Shown here piece by piece: positions 1-7,471 of a stretch of DNA of 64,000 bases (positions are counted from its first letter, which is position 1; every line of letters starts with the position of its first letter). Position numbers and translations under genes: made by a program. This DNA comes from CAVQXR01 sp046330455 (GTDB lineage Bacteria > Actinomycetota > Thermoleophilia > Gaiellales > Gaiellaceae). The notes beneath the pieces are model-generated. The model saw only the letters and a program-made list of their open reading frames with translations. It ran no database searches and was not told where the DNA came from. The stretch covers positions 1 to 64,000 of the forward strand of contig JAXLSU010000010.1 in NCBI GenBank assembly GCA_046330455.1, given 5' to 3'.

Positions 1-14
1 TGACTAGGCGGTAA

Positions 15-176
15 GACTCTCGCAACGACCGGACCGACCTCAGGGGGTCAGGTCACGGCATCTACGGCCACCAGGATCAGCGCGACCTCGAACGCGCGAT
101 CGAGGCGTTCGCCGCGGCACGTGAGGCCGTAGACGCCGCGAACCGGGGGAACGATTCACCCTCCCCGCTCGGCTGA
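15..176 (+). other. Open C-terminal-like fragment beside tmRNA, possible gene remnant
   Basis: From a stop at 12-14 a frame stays open to a TGA at 174-176. It reads like a helical C-terminal tail (DLERAIEAFAAAREAVDAA near its middle), and codons from about 57 onward have strongly G/C-rich third positions. There is no in-frame ATG, GTG or TTG, so it cannot be an intact gene. It ends 22 bases from the 3' end of tmRNA and runs toward it. The 3' end of ssrA is a known integration site, so the relic of an integrated element is conceivable. That origin is inference: no integrase motif is visible. The rest of 1-198 shows nothing else I can support. Confidence 0.2.
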
Positions 177-198
177 ATCCCGCGATTTGCAGGAGCGA

Positions 199-556
199 TG
201 GAGGCGGCGGGAATCGAACCCGCGTCCGCGGTCGCACCGGGGAGAGCGTCTACGAGCGTAGCCTGCGCTTTGGCTTCGCCCGCCGGCCGGCTCGCAGGCC
301 GCCTACCGTCGGGCTAGCCATCCTGTCGTGTCCCGCGTCGGGCGATTGGCTCTCCCTTCGCAGCGAGCCCGTTGGTTGACGCCGCTTGCCGATCCACGGG
401 CCGAGATCGGGGCGACGCGTTGCCTAACTAGTTAGGCAGCGAGTGCGAGTTCGTTATCCGCACTTACTGGTTTCCCGGGTGTTTTTCGAGGCCAACCGGG
501 GTCCTCGTCTCGCAGCTCATCCGGAGACCCGACCACGTCGAAACCTGATCGCCCCC
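199..556 (-). ncRNA. ssrA: tmRNA (transfer-messenger RNA)
   Basis: tmRNA rescues stalled ribosomes and tags the nascent chain for proteolysis together with SmpB, encoded at 2812-3282. The 5' end reads GGGGGCGATCAGGTTTCGAC, and the 3' end has the T-arm GGGTTCGATTCCC followed by CGCCTCCA. The seven-base GGGGGCG pairs with CGCCUCC to form the acceptor stem. The final A is the discriminator and CCA is not encoded, as is common in actinobacteria. The internal tag frame is listed separately. The 5' end lies only 22 bases after the stop of the upstream oxidoreductase gene. A promoter would therefore have to lie in the end of that gene (a TACACT box is visible at about 572-577), or the RNA is cut from a longer transcript. 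The exact 5' end is uncertain by one base in the G run. Confidence 0.93.
432..461 (-). other. tmRNA proteolysis-tag reading frame
   Basis: Reading from a GCG resume codon at 461, the frame gives ADNELALAA and then TAA at 434-432. The ALAA end matches tags recognised by ClpXP-type proteases. At nine encoded residues (plus the alanine carried by tmRNA) it is short. The stop lies inside the palindrome GCCTAACTAGTTAGGC, which would form the helix following the tag and which supplies a second in-helix stop. The resume codon is chosen by analogy with E. coli tmRNA; an alternative one codon upstream would add a serine. Confidence 0.75.
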
Positions 557-578
557 CTATGTCGTGCCCTCAGTGTAG

Positions 579-2474
579 CTACAGGAGCGGCGCCACCTCC
601 TCGGCCGCCCGCCTTCCGGAGTAGATCGCATCCTCGCTCGCCGGTGCGCCCTCCGTGTCCTGCCCGGCAAAGCTGATCCGTCCGACCTGGGCGCGACCGA
701 TCGTCCTCGGGCCGTCGGTTCGCTGCGCCCGTCCCGGCGGCCAGCCCTGGGGAATGCCGAACGTCCAGCCGACGTACGGGACACTCAACGCATGCCCCCA
801 GCGATAGAGGTACATCGCCTCGACGTGCGTCTCCCAGTCGAATCCGGAGGGCCCGAACGTCCGCTCGAGATCGGCTCGCAGCGCATCCTCGTAGTACCCG
901 AACGGTCGGGTGAACAGCTCGGCCCGTTCCTCGTCGCGGCTCGTCGCAGGGTCGCTGAAGTCGCCGTCATAGACGGTGAGAACGTTCGGCCGGGCTCCGT
1001 TCACGAGCTGGGCCGGATCGTTCATCACCTTCACGTAATCCCCGGTGACGCAGTCCTGCCACAGGCCGCCCGAGTACCAGTAGTAGTCGTACGTCGGGCC
1101 CGCGTCGACGAGGAACTGGCTCGAGTTGACGACCAGGTTCGCCACGACCGACGGCACCGTCCAGTACGCGTCCATCGCCTCGCGCTGCTCCGTTCCCACG
1201 AGGTGGTCGACGATCAGGTTGCCCGACATCATCTGCCCGGCGAGCACGACCGCCTTGCACTGCGCCTCGTAGAAGCTCCCGTTCGAGTAGTAGCGAACGG
1301 TTGCCCCCCCGGGGCCGGAGTCCGCCCAGAGCCCGGTCGCACCGGTCCGGATCCGGACGGCATTTCCCTCGACGTCGAGCGCCGCAGCGTCGATCGGGTT
1401 CGCGAGGATGTCCTCGTGAGTCGAGCCGGGGATCGACGCAGGGACGAGATGCTTCAGCGAGTGCCGGGTCGCGTAGGAGTTCCCACCGGGGAACGCACAG
1501 AGGTCTCCGTACTCGGCGGCGATGAAGCTGATGGCCGCATGTGCGTTGCAGTACGGGCTGATCCCGGCGAGGCAGTCGCTCGCATAGGTGTCATAGAAGT
1601 CGATCACTGCCGGGTGGTAGCCCCTCAGCTCGAGGTAGTCACGCAGGCTGATGTGCGCCAGGTAGTCGTACTTCGGGTCGGAGAGATCGGGCGGGTCGGT
1701 GGGTGACCCGTTCCGGTTGAGCCAGTTGCGGAAGTCCTGCCTCGCCCGGTGGAAGCTGTGCCGGACCTCACGCGGAAACGGCATCGCGTCGATGCCCTCC
1801 CGCCGGTAGGTGTCGAGCACCCAGCCCGTCGAGCCGTTCCAGACCGCCTGCGATGTCGCCGGCATGTACGAGTCGAAGTACAGGGAGCGGAACGCTCCGG
1901 TGACGACCCAGCTGTCGTAGTCGACCCCGATCCCGTCGTAGAACCCGAACAGGAAGTCGTCGTACGGATAGACGATGTAGGCGGCGGCAGCCGAGGCCTG
2001 CGTCGGCAGCGCGGGGCTCGCGTCGTCTCGCGAGGCGTTACCGCCGACGTGCGCGTTCGCTTCCAGAATCAGCACCTTCGCGCCCGGGTTTTCCTGCAAC
2101 GTCCAGAAGGCGGTCGAGAGCCCAGAGAGCCCGCCGCCGACGACGATCACGTCGTAGGAGCCCGTATCCGGAAGCACCGGGAAGGTCCCGCTCACGCTGT
2201 CGAAGGCGCTCGGCGCGATCGTGACGCTGCCGGCACCCCACGTCAACCTCCCGTCGCGCAGCCAGTGCGCGGCAGCGTAGGAGCTCGGCGTGTTCCCCGC
2301 CCGCAGCGCCCGCGGGTCGAGCCCGATCGGTGGATCGGCGAGCGGCATTCTCCGACCTGCCGCCCGGGCCAGGGCGTCCACCGGCGCGAGCCCGGCGACA
2401 GCGATGCCGCCTGCCGCGAGCAGGACTCCCTCGAGGAAGTCCCGCCTCGTGATCCCATCCTCTCTGCGTCGCAC
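579..2474 (-). CDS. Tat-exported FAD-dependent oxidoreductase (amine-oxidase-like)
   Basis: Predicted 631-residue flavoenzyme of the NAD(P)/FAD amine-oxidase fold; the substrate is unknown. The GTG start at 2474 is preceded by AGGAGG with five-base spacing. It yields a short basic N-terminus with the twin-arginine motif RRDFLEG (residues 10-16), a hydrophobic stretch to about residue 30 and an Ala-rich cleavage region, so export through Tat is expected. The FAD-binding GGGLSGL lies at about 113-119 after a beta strand, with an acidic residue about 20 residues further on (ILEAN). The C-terminal GRISFAGQDTEG is the usual FAD-contacting segment near the end of such enzymes. An in-frame extension upstream to 2861 runs through repeat DNA and was not accepted. 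The gene sits between smpB and ssrA, two partners that are often adjacent. Confidence 0.75.
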   Translation of the reverse strand: MRRREDGITRRDFLEGVLLAAGGIAVAGLAPVDALARAAGRRMPLADPPIGLDPRALRAGNTPSSYAAAHWLRDGRLTWGAGSVTIAPSAFDSVSGTFPVLPDTGSYDVIVVGGGLSGLSTAFWTLQENPGAKVLILEANAHVGGNASRDDASPALPTQASAAAAYIVYPYDDFLFGFYDGIGVDYDSWVVTGAFRSLYFDSYMPATSQAVWNGSTGWVLDTYRREGIDAMPFPREVRHSFHRARQDFRNWLNRNGSPTDPPDLSDPKYDYLAHISLRDYLELRGYHPAVIDFYDTYASDCLAGISPYCNAHAAISFIAAEYGDLCAFPGGNSYATRHSLKHLVPASIPGSTHEDILANPIDAAALDVEGNAVRIRTGATGLWADSGPGGATVRYYSNGSFYEAQCKAVVLAGQMMSGNLIVDHLVGTEQREAMDAYWTVPSVVANLVVNSSQFLVDAGPTYDYYWYSGGLWQDCVTGDYVKVMNDPAQLVNGARPNVLTVYDGDFSDPATSRDEERAELFTRPFGYYEDALRADLERTFGPSGFDWETHVEAMYLYRWGHALSVPYVGWTFGIPQGWPPGRAQRTDGPRTIGRAQVGRISFAGQDTEGAPASEDAIYSGRRAAEEVAPLL

Positions 2475-2569
2475 GCGTACCTCCTGACTCGCCCAGGGCT
2501 GAACGTTCGCGCCGCAGAAGAGGCCACTGTAACGGCGTGTCCGGACGGGCAGCCGGGGCCGCCGGACCG

Positions 2570-2814
2570 GGCGGGCCGGATGAGATCCCGCCCTCGCCGG
2601 CTGCTGTGCGGCGGCGCCAACCCCCTGACCGCCGGGCCCCGCCCGGCTCCAACGCGGGTCACAGCCGGCCAAGCCGTTTGTGCGCGCCGCTTCGCGGCAC
2701 GCGGAGCTTCGCAGCCGGCTTCGCCGACCGCTGCGCGGCGGCGGCCCCAACCCCGTGACCGCCGGGCTCCGCCCGGCTCCAACGCGGGTCGCAGCCGGCC
2801 AAGCCGGCTGCTCA
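2570..2814. repeat. Intergenic repeats: degenerate family A hairpin and two family B units
   Basis: This 337-base gap between the oxidoreductase and smpB holds no gene. A degenerate family A hairpin lies at 2570-2593. It is followed by two family B units (about 2617-2677 and 2747-2814) that share ACCGCCGGGC, CGCCCGGCTCC, AACGCGGGTC and AGCCGGCCAAGCCG in the same order. Each unit folds into two GC hairpins with short loops. The second unit runs directly into smpB, and its CTCAGCC provides the smpB stop codon (2812-2814). The space between the units contains further short palindromes of the form GCnGCTTCGCnGC. Confidence 0.8.
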
Positions 2815-3282
2815 GCCGCGGTGCGCCGCCTTGCGGGCTCGCTCCATCTCACGCCGCGCATCGCGGTCGGCGATGTCGCGGCGCTTGTCCCGCACGTCCT
2901 TGCCCCTGGCGACGGCGACCTCGACCTTCACCTTGCCGTCCCTGAAGTAGAGGCGCGTCGGTACGAGCGTCAAGCCCTTCTCCTGCACCTTGCCGATCAG
3001 CTGGTCGATCTCGTGCCGGTGCAGAAGCAGCTTCCGGTCGCGGTCTGGATCGTGGTTCTGGCGGCTCGCCTGCGGGTACTCGGGAATGTTCGCTCCGACC
3101 AGGTAGACGTCGCCGTCCCGGACGTGTGCGAATGCGTTCTGAAGGCTCGCCTTCCCCTCGCGCAGCGACTTCACCTCGGTGCCCGTGAGCACGAGGCCCG
3201 CCTCGAGCCGTTCGAGCAGCTCGAAGTCGAACCGGGCGCGCCGGTTCTCGGCCACCAGCCTCGTGCCTGCCGCTCTCGCCAT
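2812..3282 (-). CDS. smpB: SsrA-binding protein SmpB
   Basis: SmpB binds tmRNA and delivers it to stalled ribosomes. The 156-residue length is typical. Hallmarks are the N-terminal LVAENRRARFDFELLERLEAG, the TGTEVKSLREG loop (about residues 34-44), the strand motif NAFAHVRDGDVYL, LLLHRHEIDQL and a very basic C-terminal tail (about residues 120-156) that inserts into the mRNA channel. The RNA partner ssrA is encoded 2.3 kb away on the same strand with one gene between. Translation probably begins directly at the transcript 5' end, because a TAGGAT box lies six bases before ATG and there is no Shine-Dalgarno sequence. The last codon and stop lie inside a family B repeat, so the extreme C-terminus may have been altered by that element. 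Confidence 0.97.
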   Translation of the reverse strand: MARAAGTRLVAENRRARFDFELLERLEAGLVLTGTEVKSLREGKASLQNAFAHVRDGDVYLVGANIPEYPQASRQNHDPDRDRKLLLHRHEIDQLIGKVQEKGLTLVPTRLYFRDGKVKVEVAVARGKDVRDKRRDIADRDARREMERARKAAHRG

Positions 3283-3288
3283 GAGCCG

Positions 3289-3319
3289 ATCCTAGCGACC
3301 GACCGTGCCGGTCCAGCAA
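3289..3319 (-). promoter_or_regulatory. Candidate leaderless promoter of smpB
   Basis: On the minus strand TTGCTG (3319-3314), a 19-base spacer and TAGGAT (3294-3289) are followed by six bases and then the smpB ATG. The spacing places the transcription start at or within a base or two of the start codon. No ribosome-binding site is present. The remaining gap (3320-3544) shows nothing else I recognise. Confidence 0.45.
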
Positions 3320-3544
3320 GAGCGCCGAGCGGAGGGGAGCTTTCGTCGACCCCACCCGACCGACCAGATCGTGCAGCGCGGACGCTGCGAATGAACTGGG
3401 CCGCTCGGGAGGGGCTTCGTCCTACTCACGCCCCCTGCTCGGCGCACCGCAGACAGTACGGCACCTGCCCCCGAAACGCAAGCACCCGGACGAAGGAAAA
3501 TCGCGCAACGTGCGACATTTTCGAACGTATCCTGCTCGCACCAG

Positions 3545-5299
3545 TCAGGCGGGAGCGAGCTCGACTTTCCCGGCTGCGCGATCGACCCGTTCGACGCGTA
3601 CGGAGATCCCGTCCCCGAGACGAAGGCGGCGCCCCGTCCTGCGCCCGACGAGGGCGACGCCGAGCGGGTCGAGCTCGTAGTAGTCACCGCCGAGCCTGCG
3701 CGCCGGCAGGTACCCCTCGAAGACCTCGTCGAACCGCACGAACACCCCGGACCCGATCGCTCCCGTGATCTCGCCCTCGAACACGGCCTCCCAGCCGAGC
3801 TCGAACAGTCGTCGCTCGAGCAGCCAGGCGAGGCAGACGTCGTCGGCGAGATGCTCCGCCTTCGCGGCGTCCCGCTCACGAATCGAGCACCACTCCGCGG
3901 TGAGCTCGAGGTCTGCGGGCAGCGGATCGTCGGCCACGCCGAGCTCCCGTAGCAGCGCGCGGTGGCACACGACGTCCGGATACCGGCGAATCGGCGATGT
4001 GAAATGGCAATAGGCCCGGCTCGCGAGTCCCGAGTGCCCGAGGTTCCGCGGGTCGTATCGGGCCTGCTTCAGCGATCGCAGGACGAGCGAGGGGAACGCC
4101 TCGCGCCCGCGCTCCGACCGCCGGGTGAAGGCGAGCACGAGCGCCGCCGTCTTCGCGGCGAGCCGCGCGGCCTCCCCCGGGGTCAGGTGATCGGGAACGG
4201 GTGGCGTCGGCACCTCGAGCTCCGCGAGCTTCGTCAGGAGCAGCTCGACGGCCTGCGGCTCCGGACGCTCGTGAACGCGGTAGAGAGACTCGCGCCGGCG
4301 AGCGGCGAGGAGCCCGCCGACCGCCTCGTTCGCGAGGATCATCAGCTCCTCGACGAGCGCGTGGGCGACTGGCTCGGCCTCGATCCACGCCTTCTCCACG
4401 CCGCCGCGCCCGTCGAACGCGAACGCGAGCTCAGGCGACTCGATTCGCAACGCGCCGCGGGCAAACCGGCGGCGGCGAAGCTCGGCGGACAGCCGGTCGG
4501 CCAGGGACAGCGCCTCCGCTAGCCCGGGCTCGAGCCGGTGCCGGCCCGCGAGCGCGGCCTCCACCTCGGAGTACGTCAGGCGCGCGTCGCTTCGGATCAC
4601 GCTGCGGTAGAAGGACGGCTCACCCGCCTCCAGGCTCCCGTCGAAGGCGACCTCGACCGTGACGCAGAGCCGGTCGCGAAACGGCATGAGGCTGCACAGC
4701 CCGTTCGAGAGGCGTTCGGGAAGCATCGGCTCGACGGCGCCCGGCACGTACACCGAGAGTGAGCGCTCCGCAGCGTCCAGATCGAGAGCCGTCAGGGGCG
4801 TCACGTACCGCGTCACGTCGGCGATGTGCACCCACACGCGCAGCCCGTCGCCTTCACGGCGCACGCTGAGCGCGTCGTCGAAGTCCCTTGCCGTGTCCGG
4901 ATCGACCGTGAACGTCGGCAGATCGCGCAGATCGACGCGGCCAGGCTCTGCCCCGTCCGGCTCTACCGGGAGGTCGACCGCCTCGCGCTCGGCGGCCCGC
5001 GAACGACCGCGCGGATCCCGCACTCCCACGTGATGGAGCAGCCCGTCGAGGACGGTCTCGACCCGGGACGAGGGGCCGAGCGTCACGACGACGGAGCCCC
5101 TGCCGCGCGGCGGGACGCTGACGACGATCAGGTCGCCGTCGGCACTCTCGCCCGAGCCCCTGCGATCGAGCAGCACGGGTTGGCCCGGTACGAAGTAGGG
5201 CTCGCCCACGAGGAGCTTCCCACGCCGGGACAGCTCGCAGACGAGGAGCTCGGACGCGGGCGGCTCGGCCCGGCCGGCCCGCGGCTCGCGACGGGGCAA
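3545..5299 (-). CDS. rnr: RNase II/R-family 3'-5' exoribonuclease (short form)
   Basis: Processive 3'-to-5' RNA degradation; the RNase R type also works with tmRNA/SmpB. The RNB catalytic segment TFTVDPDTARDFDDALSV lies at about residues 129-146 and carries the metal-binding aspartates. The CHFTSPIRRYPDVVCHRALL segment and a C-terminal S1 domain (about 505-584, EGEITGAIGSGVFVRF) follow. At 584 residues it is much shorter than E. coli RNase R (813): only a short region precedes RNB, so one or both N-terminal cold-shock domains are reduced or missing. I chose the TTG at 5299, five bases after the ctpA stop and preceded by TAGGGGC. A frame extending further upstream overlaps ctpA and is low-complexity. 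The gene follows ctpA directly and is probably co-transcribed with it. Confidence 0.88.
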   Translation of the reverse strand: MPRREPRAGRAEPPASELLVCELSRRGKLLVGEPYFVPGQPVLLDRRGSGESADGDLIVVSVPPRGRGSVVVTLGPSSRVETVLDGLLHHVGVRDPRGRSRAAEREAVDLPVEPDGAEPGRVDLRDLPTFTVDPDTARDFDDALSVRREGDGLRVWVHIADVTRYVTPLTALDLDAAERSLSVYVPGAVEPMLPERLSNGLCSLMPFRDRLCVTVEVAFDGSLEAGEPSFYRSVIRSDARLTYSEVEAALAGRHRLEPGLAEALSLADRLSAELRRRRFARGALRIESPELAFAFDGRGGVEKAWIEAEPVAHALVEELMILANEAVGGLLAARRRESLYRVHERPEPQAVELLLTKLAELEVPTPPVPDHLTPGEAARLAAKTAALVLAFTRRSERGREAFPSLVLRSLKQARYDPRNLGHSGLASRAYCHFTSPIRRYPDVVCHRALLRELGVADDPLPADLELTAEWCSIRERDAAKAEHLADDVCLAWLLERRLFELGWEAVFEGEITGAIGSGVFVRFDEVFEGYLPARRLGGDYYELDPLGVALVGRRTGRRLRLGDGISVRVERVDRAAGKVELAPA

Positions 5300-5303
5300 G
5301 CCC

Positions 5304-6578
5304 CTACAGCCCTTCGACCAGGACCTGCTTGGCCGTGGCGACGGCCTCGTCGGGAACGCTCGCGGTGTCGTCCGGAGCCTCGACGTCGGGCTCGATCCCG
5401 GAGCCGCCGATTCTCGCGCCTGCGGGCGTGACGTACTCGGCCGTGGTGAGCCGGAGCACGGCACCGTTCGAGAGCGGGAACAGCGCCTGGACGGTCGCCT
5501 TCCCGTAGGTGCGCTCCCCGACGACGGTGGCACGCCCGTGATCGTGAAGGGCCGCGGTCACGATCTCGGCGGCGCTCGCGCTCGCCCCGTCGACCAGCAC
5601 GGCTACCGGGTGCTCGGTCTCGATCGCGTTTCCGAGCGCGTAGTGCTCGACCCGGGGCTCGTGCTCGCCCTCGACGGAGCACACGACGCCCTTCTCGACG
5701 AAGAGTGAGGTGAGGCGGATCGCCTCGATCAGCAGGCCGCCGGGGTCTCCTCGCAGATCGAGCAGCACCGCCTCCGCTCCGCGCTTTCGCAACGAGGTGA
5801 GCGCGTGAGCCGCACGTGTCGACACTCCCTCCGAGAACGAGAAGATCCGGATGTAGGCGAGCCGATGACCCTGCGCGCGCAGGAGCCGAGCTTCGAGCGA
5901 CGGCAACTCGACGGCCGATCGTACGACCCTGAACTCCATGGGCTTGTTCAGACCCGGCCGGCGCACCCTGAGCTGGACGACCGTTCCGGGCTCGCCGCGG
6001 ATCAGCTCGGTTGCACGGTTCAGATGGCGCGCCCGCTGACCGTCCACGGAGACGATCAGATCGCCCGGCCGGATTCCTGCCTGATGGGCGGGGCCGCCCC
6101 CGGAAGAGGTCACCTGGAGGCCGCCTTCGGCCTGGGCGACCGTGAGCCCAACCCCGAAGTAGCGGTGCGTCAGGCGCTCCTCGAGCCGGCTGTACGAGTC
6201 CGGCGGTAGGTACTCCGTGTGAGGATCCGCGAGCGCTGCCACGATCGACGGGATCGACGCCAGGGCAAGGATCTCGGGCGGCACCTCACGGTAGTACTCC
6301 TCGCTGATCAGCTCGCGGACCTCTGCGATCGCAGTCGCATCGGCCGGGTCCGGGGAGGAGACGGGGTCTGGCCCCGGGGGCGGATGGACGATCGCGGGCA
6401 TCGGCATCGCGACCGCAGGCGTGCCCGGCGAGTCGTGCAAGACCCGGAGCCCCAGGACGACGGCCCCTGCACACAGGCACGCCGCACACAGCAGAAGAGC
6501 CGCTCTTCTCAGCCGCGAGTTCGTACCGGCAGTATAGGTTCGTGCCAGGCGTGCCGCCGCGGCGCGCCTGCCCGCCAT
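5304..6578 (-). CDS. ctpA: C-terminal processing peptidase (S41 family)
   Basis: Membrane-anchored serine protease of the CtpA/Prc family. The 424-residue chain has a single transmembrane segment at about residues 25-45, a low-complexity Pro-rich stretch, a PDZ domain (about 140-220, with GVGLTV and AGIRPGDLIVSVDG) and the S41 catalytic domain. The Ser/Lys dyad fits the S in VDGASASAAEIV (about 335) and the K in GERTYGKATVQ (about 360), 25 residues apart as in Prc. It acts on the outer face of the membrane; the substrates are unknown. It lies 20 bases after ftsX, and the ftsE-ftsX-ctpA order suggests joint expression with the cell-division pair. FtsEX activates peptidoglycan hydrolases, so a link to wall turnover is plausible but inferred. 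Confidence 0.93.
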   Translation of the reverse strand: MAGRRAAAARLARTYTAGTNSRLRRAALLLCAACLCAGAVVLGLRVLHDSPGTPAVAMPMPAIVHPPPGPDPVSSPDPADATAIAEVRELISEEYYREVPPEILALASIPSIVAALADPHTEYLPPDSYSRLEERLTHRYFGVGLTVAQAEGGLQVTSSGGGPAHQAGIRPGDLIVSVDGQRARHLNRATELIRGEPGTVVQLRVRRPGLNKPMEFRVVRSAVELPSLEARLLRAQGHRLAYIRIFSFSEGVSTRAAHALTSLRKRGAEAVLLDLRGDPGGLLIEAIRLTSLFVEKGVVCSVEGEHEPRVEHYALGNAIETEHPVAVLVDGASASAAEIVTAALHDHGRATVVGERTYGKATVQALFPLSNGAVLRLTTAEYVTPAGARIGGSGIEPDVEAPDDTASVPDEAVATAKQVLVEGL

Positions 6579-6598
6579 CCAGCCGGTGGTACGACCGC

Positions 6599-7471
6599 TC
6601 AGACCCGCAGGAAGCGACGGATCGTGATCCCCGATCCGAGCGCTCCGATCAGAAGCCCGGCCGCGAGCAGGATCACGGCAATCGCAGGAAACGCCCAGGC
6701 CTGGACGTCGCTACCCGCATTCTGGATCGCGTCGATGCCCATCGCCGGCAACGCGACCTCCCGGCCGATGAACAGGAGGATGATCGCGAGCACGCTGCCG
6801 ACGAGCCCGCAGATCAGCCCCTCGAGCATGAAGGGACCGCGCACGAACCAGTTCGTCGCTCCGACGAGCTTCATCACCTCGATCTCACGGCGGCGAGCAA
6901 AGATCGAGAGCCGGATCGTGTTTGCGATCAGGATGATCGCGGCGGCGAGCAGGATCAGCGACGCGCCGAGGAAGATGATCTCGACGATCCCCGCGGTGCG
7001 AAGGATCTTGTCGGTCGTCTCCTTCTCGTAGGTGACCTTGTCCACGTTGGCGGGAGGCGGCTCCAGGCTCGCGGCGATCGTCTCGACGTTCTCCGCGACG
7101 ATCGGCGTGATCTCGAGCGCCCACGGAAGCGGGTTCTCGGACAGCGTCTCGACCATCTCGGGGAACTGCTCGCGCATCTGCTCGAGCGCCTCGTCGGGCG
7201 AGACCGCAACGACGCTCGCGACATCGTCACGCTGCTTGATCTGGACGGCGAGCTTGTTGACCGCGCCGGAGCCGACGTCACGCTCGAAGAAGACCTTCAG
7301 GACGACCTCCTCCTTGACGTGGTCTGTCCACGACACGACCCAGGAGCCGAGCGCGATGAACAGGCCGAGCAGGAACATGCCGATCAGCACGGTCATCGTC
7401 GCCGCGATCGTCGTCGAGAGATTCGCGGTGATCGACCGCAGCGCCTCGCCGATGAAGAGCTTCGACCTCAC
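6599..7471 (-). CDS. ftsX: Cell-division ABC transporter permease FtsX
   Basis: Integral-membrane partner of FtsE; FtsEX couples ATP hydrolysis to activation of peptidoglycan hydrolases at the septum. The 290 residues show a cytoplasmic N-terminus, TM1 (about 20-45, TVLIGMFLLGLFIALGSWVV), an extracellular loop of about 110 residues containing the DVASVVAVSPDEALEQM region, and three more membrane helices (about 170-200, 215-240, 262-285). This is the expected four-helix topology. Its ATG overlaps the ftsE stop (ATGA, 7468-7471), indicating translational coupling. Confidence 0.95.
   Translation of the reverse strand: MRSKLFIGEALRSITANLSTTIAATMTVLIGMFLLGLFIALGSWVVSWTDHVKEEVVLKVFFERDVGSGAVNKLAVQIKQRDDVASVVAVSPDEALEQMREQFPEMVETLSENPLPWALEITPIVAENVETIAASLEPPPANVDKVTYEKETTDKILRTAGIVEIIFLGASLILLAAAIILIANTIRLSIFARRREIEVMKLVGATNWFVRGPFMLEGLICGLVGSVLAIILLFIGREVALPAMGIDAIQNAGSDVQAWAFPAIAVILLAAGLLIGALGSGITIRRFLRV

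Noticed and set aside
1..600. tRNA gene near ssrA
   Set aside because: The GGTTCGATTCCC T-arm belongs to the tmRNA itself; no second cloverleaf is visible.
2475..2861. N-terminal extension of the FAD oxidoreductase
   Set aside because: It runs through palindromic repeats and over the smpB stop. The GTG at 2474 has an excellent ribosome-binding site and starts a Tat signal.
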